Positions 5,497-6,243 of a DNA stretch of 6,243 nt are shown here, in pieces. The notes beneath the pieces were generated by a model that saw nothing but the letters and a program-made list of their open reading frames with translations, was not told the DNA's origin and ran no database searches. Position 1 is the first letter of the stretch; each line of letters opens with the position of its first letter. Origin of the DNA: Modestobacter sp. (GTDB lineage: Bacteria > Actinomycetota > Actinomycetes > Mycobacteriales > Geodermatophilaceae); contig JAOPWO010000349.1 of assembly GCA_025965635.1 (NCBI GenBank), positions 1-6,243 of the forward strand, read 5' to 3'. The translations under genes and the position numbers were made by a program.

Positions 5497-6243
5497 GGGG
5501 ACCCTCGTTCAGGACACGGACGCCGTCGTCGGTGCAGACCACGATGTCCTCGATCCGGGCGCCGCAGCGGCCGGCGAGGTAGATGCCGGGCTCGACGGAG
5601 AACGCCATGCCCGGCTCGATCGGCAGGTCGTTGCCCGCGACGACGTACGGCGCCTCGTGGGTGTCCAGGCCGATGCCGTGCCCGGTGCGGTGGATGAAGT
5701 GCTCGCCCCATCCGGCCTGGGTGATCACGTCCCGGGCCACGGCGTCCACCTGCTCGCAGGTCACCCCCGGCCGCACGGCCGCCGTCGCTGCCTCCTGGGC
5801 CCGCTGCAGCACCGCGTACCACTCGGCCACCTCGGGGGTGGCCTGGCCGCCCACGACGTAGGTGCGGGTGCAGTCGGACCGGTAGCCGGTGGCGGTCTCG
5901 CCACCGATGTCGACGACGACGAGGTCGCCAGCCTGCACGAGCCGGTCGGACAGCTCGTGGTGCGGGCTGGCGCCGTTGGGCCCTGAGCCGACGATGGTGA
6001 AGTCCACGCCCACGTGGCCCTCGGCCAGGATCGCCGCGGCGATGTCGGTCCCGACCGCAGCCTCGGTGCGGCCCACCCGGAGCCACTCCCCCATCGCCGC
6101 GTGCACCCGGTCGATCGCCGCTCCGGCGCGGGCGAGCTCCTCGACCTCGGCCGGCGTCTTCACCATGCGCAGCCGGTCGAGCACCGGGCCGGCCAGTTCC
6201 AGCGCCGCGCCGGGGACCGCCCGCTGCACGCCCAGCGCGTGCT
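5471..6243 (-). CDS. M24 family Xaa-Pro aminopeptidase, 5'-partial
   Basis: Cytoplasmic dinuclear-metal peptidase expected to remove an N-terminal residue ahead of proline, or to split Xaa-Pro dipeptides. The coding sequence runs off the right edge: the frame stays open to 6243 (HALGVQRAVPG), so the valine codon at 6227-6229 is internal and no start is visible. Only the catalytic pita-bread domain is present; the N-terminal creatinase-like domain lies outside. All five metal ligands are seen, counting that valine as residue 1: D107 (VVVDIGG), D119 (YRSDCTRTY), H184 (RTGHGIG), E213 (SVEPGIY) and E227 (ARIEDIVV). The substrate-pocket histidines of NGASPHHE (90-91) and DTHEAP (191) are also kept. 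The sequence ends with the usual LNEGPRELVELPG. The gene overlaps the downstream Lrp/AsnC gene by 26 bp, implying one operon. Prolidase versus aminopeptidase P specificity cannot be decided from this fragment. Confidence 0.95.
   Translation of the reverse strand, partial: HALGVQRAVPGAALELAGPVLDRLRMVKTPAEVEELARAGAAIDRVHAAMGEWLRVGRTEAAVGTDIAAAILAEGHVGVDFTIVGSGPNGASPHHELSDRLVQAGDLVVVDIGGETATGYRSDCTRTYVVGGQATPEVAEWYAVLQRAQEAATAAVRPGVTCEQVDAVARDVITQAGWGEHFIHRTGHGIGLDTHEAPYVVAGNDLPIEPGMAFSVEPGIYLAGRCGARIEDIVVCTDDGVRVLNEGPRELVELPG

Overview
The window is uniformly GC-rich, with G/C-dominated third codon positions, TANNNT-type -10 sites and little use of T-tract terminators. This points to a high-GC actinobacterium. 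The gene complement and sequence style suggest Geodermatophilaceae or relatives (Blastococcus, Modestobacter, Geodermatophilus); that is a guess from general resemblance, not a search result.

Layout, left to right. (1) 1-713 (+): the 3' two thirds of a lysine 2,3-aminomutase (KamA-type radical SAM/PLP) gene, broken by a small internal deletion that shifts the frame at about 361-371. A GC-rich hairpin (716-736) follows its stop. (2) 759-1268 (+): a RimJ/RimL-type GNAT acetyltransferase. (3) 1322-2758 (+): a polytopic membrane protein of the lipase maturation factor (LMF1) family, 53 nt behind the acetyltransferase and probably co-transcribed with it. (4) 2736-3608 (-): a PlsC-type lysophospholipid acyltransferase, whose 3' end overlaps the LMF1 gene tail-to-tail by 23 bp. 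(5) 3609-3914: a 306-bp divergent intergenic region with candidate leaderless promoters at both edges and a perfect 10+10 bp inverted repeat next to the right-hand one. (6) 3915-4760 (+): an unnamed protein that reads like a tyrosine-recombinase fold (core-binding-like N-terminus, HxxR and a Tyr at the expected spacing) but lacks the first catalytic Arg. (7) 4765-4922 (-): a frameshifted C-terminal scrap resembling an Rv2578c-type radical SAM protein, ending 4 bp from the stop of the recombinase-like gene. (8) 5002-5496 (-): a complete Lrp/AsnC regulator, overlapping by 26 bp (9) 5471-6243 (-): the C-terminal part of an M24 Xaa-Pro aminopeptidase that runs off the right edge.

Functionally there are three small groups: acetyltransferase plus LMF1 (possibly with lipid remodelling by the convergent acyltransferase), a solitary recombinase-like gene with its own regulatory region, and a peptidase-regulator operon in which an Lrp-family protein may couple amino-acid supply to peptide breakdown. 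Two radical SAM genes are damaged (kamA and the C-terminal scrap), and the scrap abuts the recombinase-like gene, so 3.6-5.0 kb looks like a locally rearranged segment. I found no tRNA, rRNA, CRISPR array or insertion sequence. The best candidate for something undescribed is the recombinase-like protein with its palindromic upstream region; its role cannot be settled from sequence alone.
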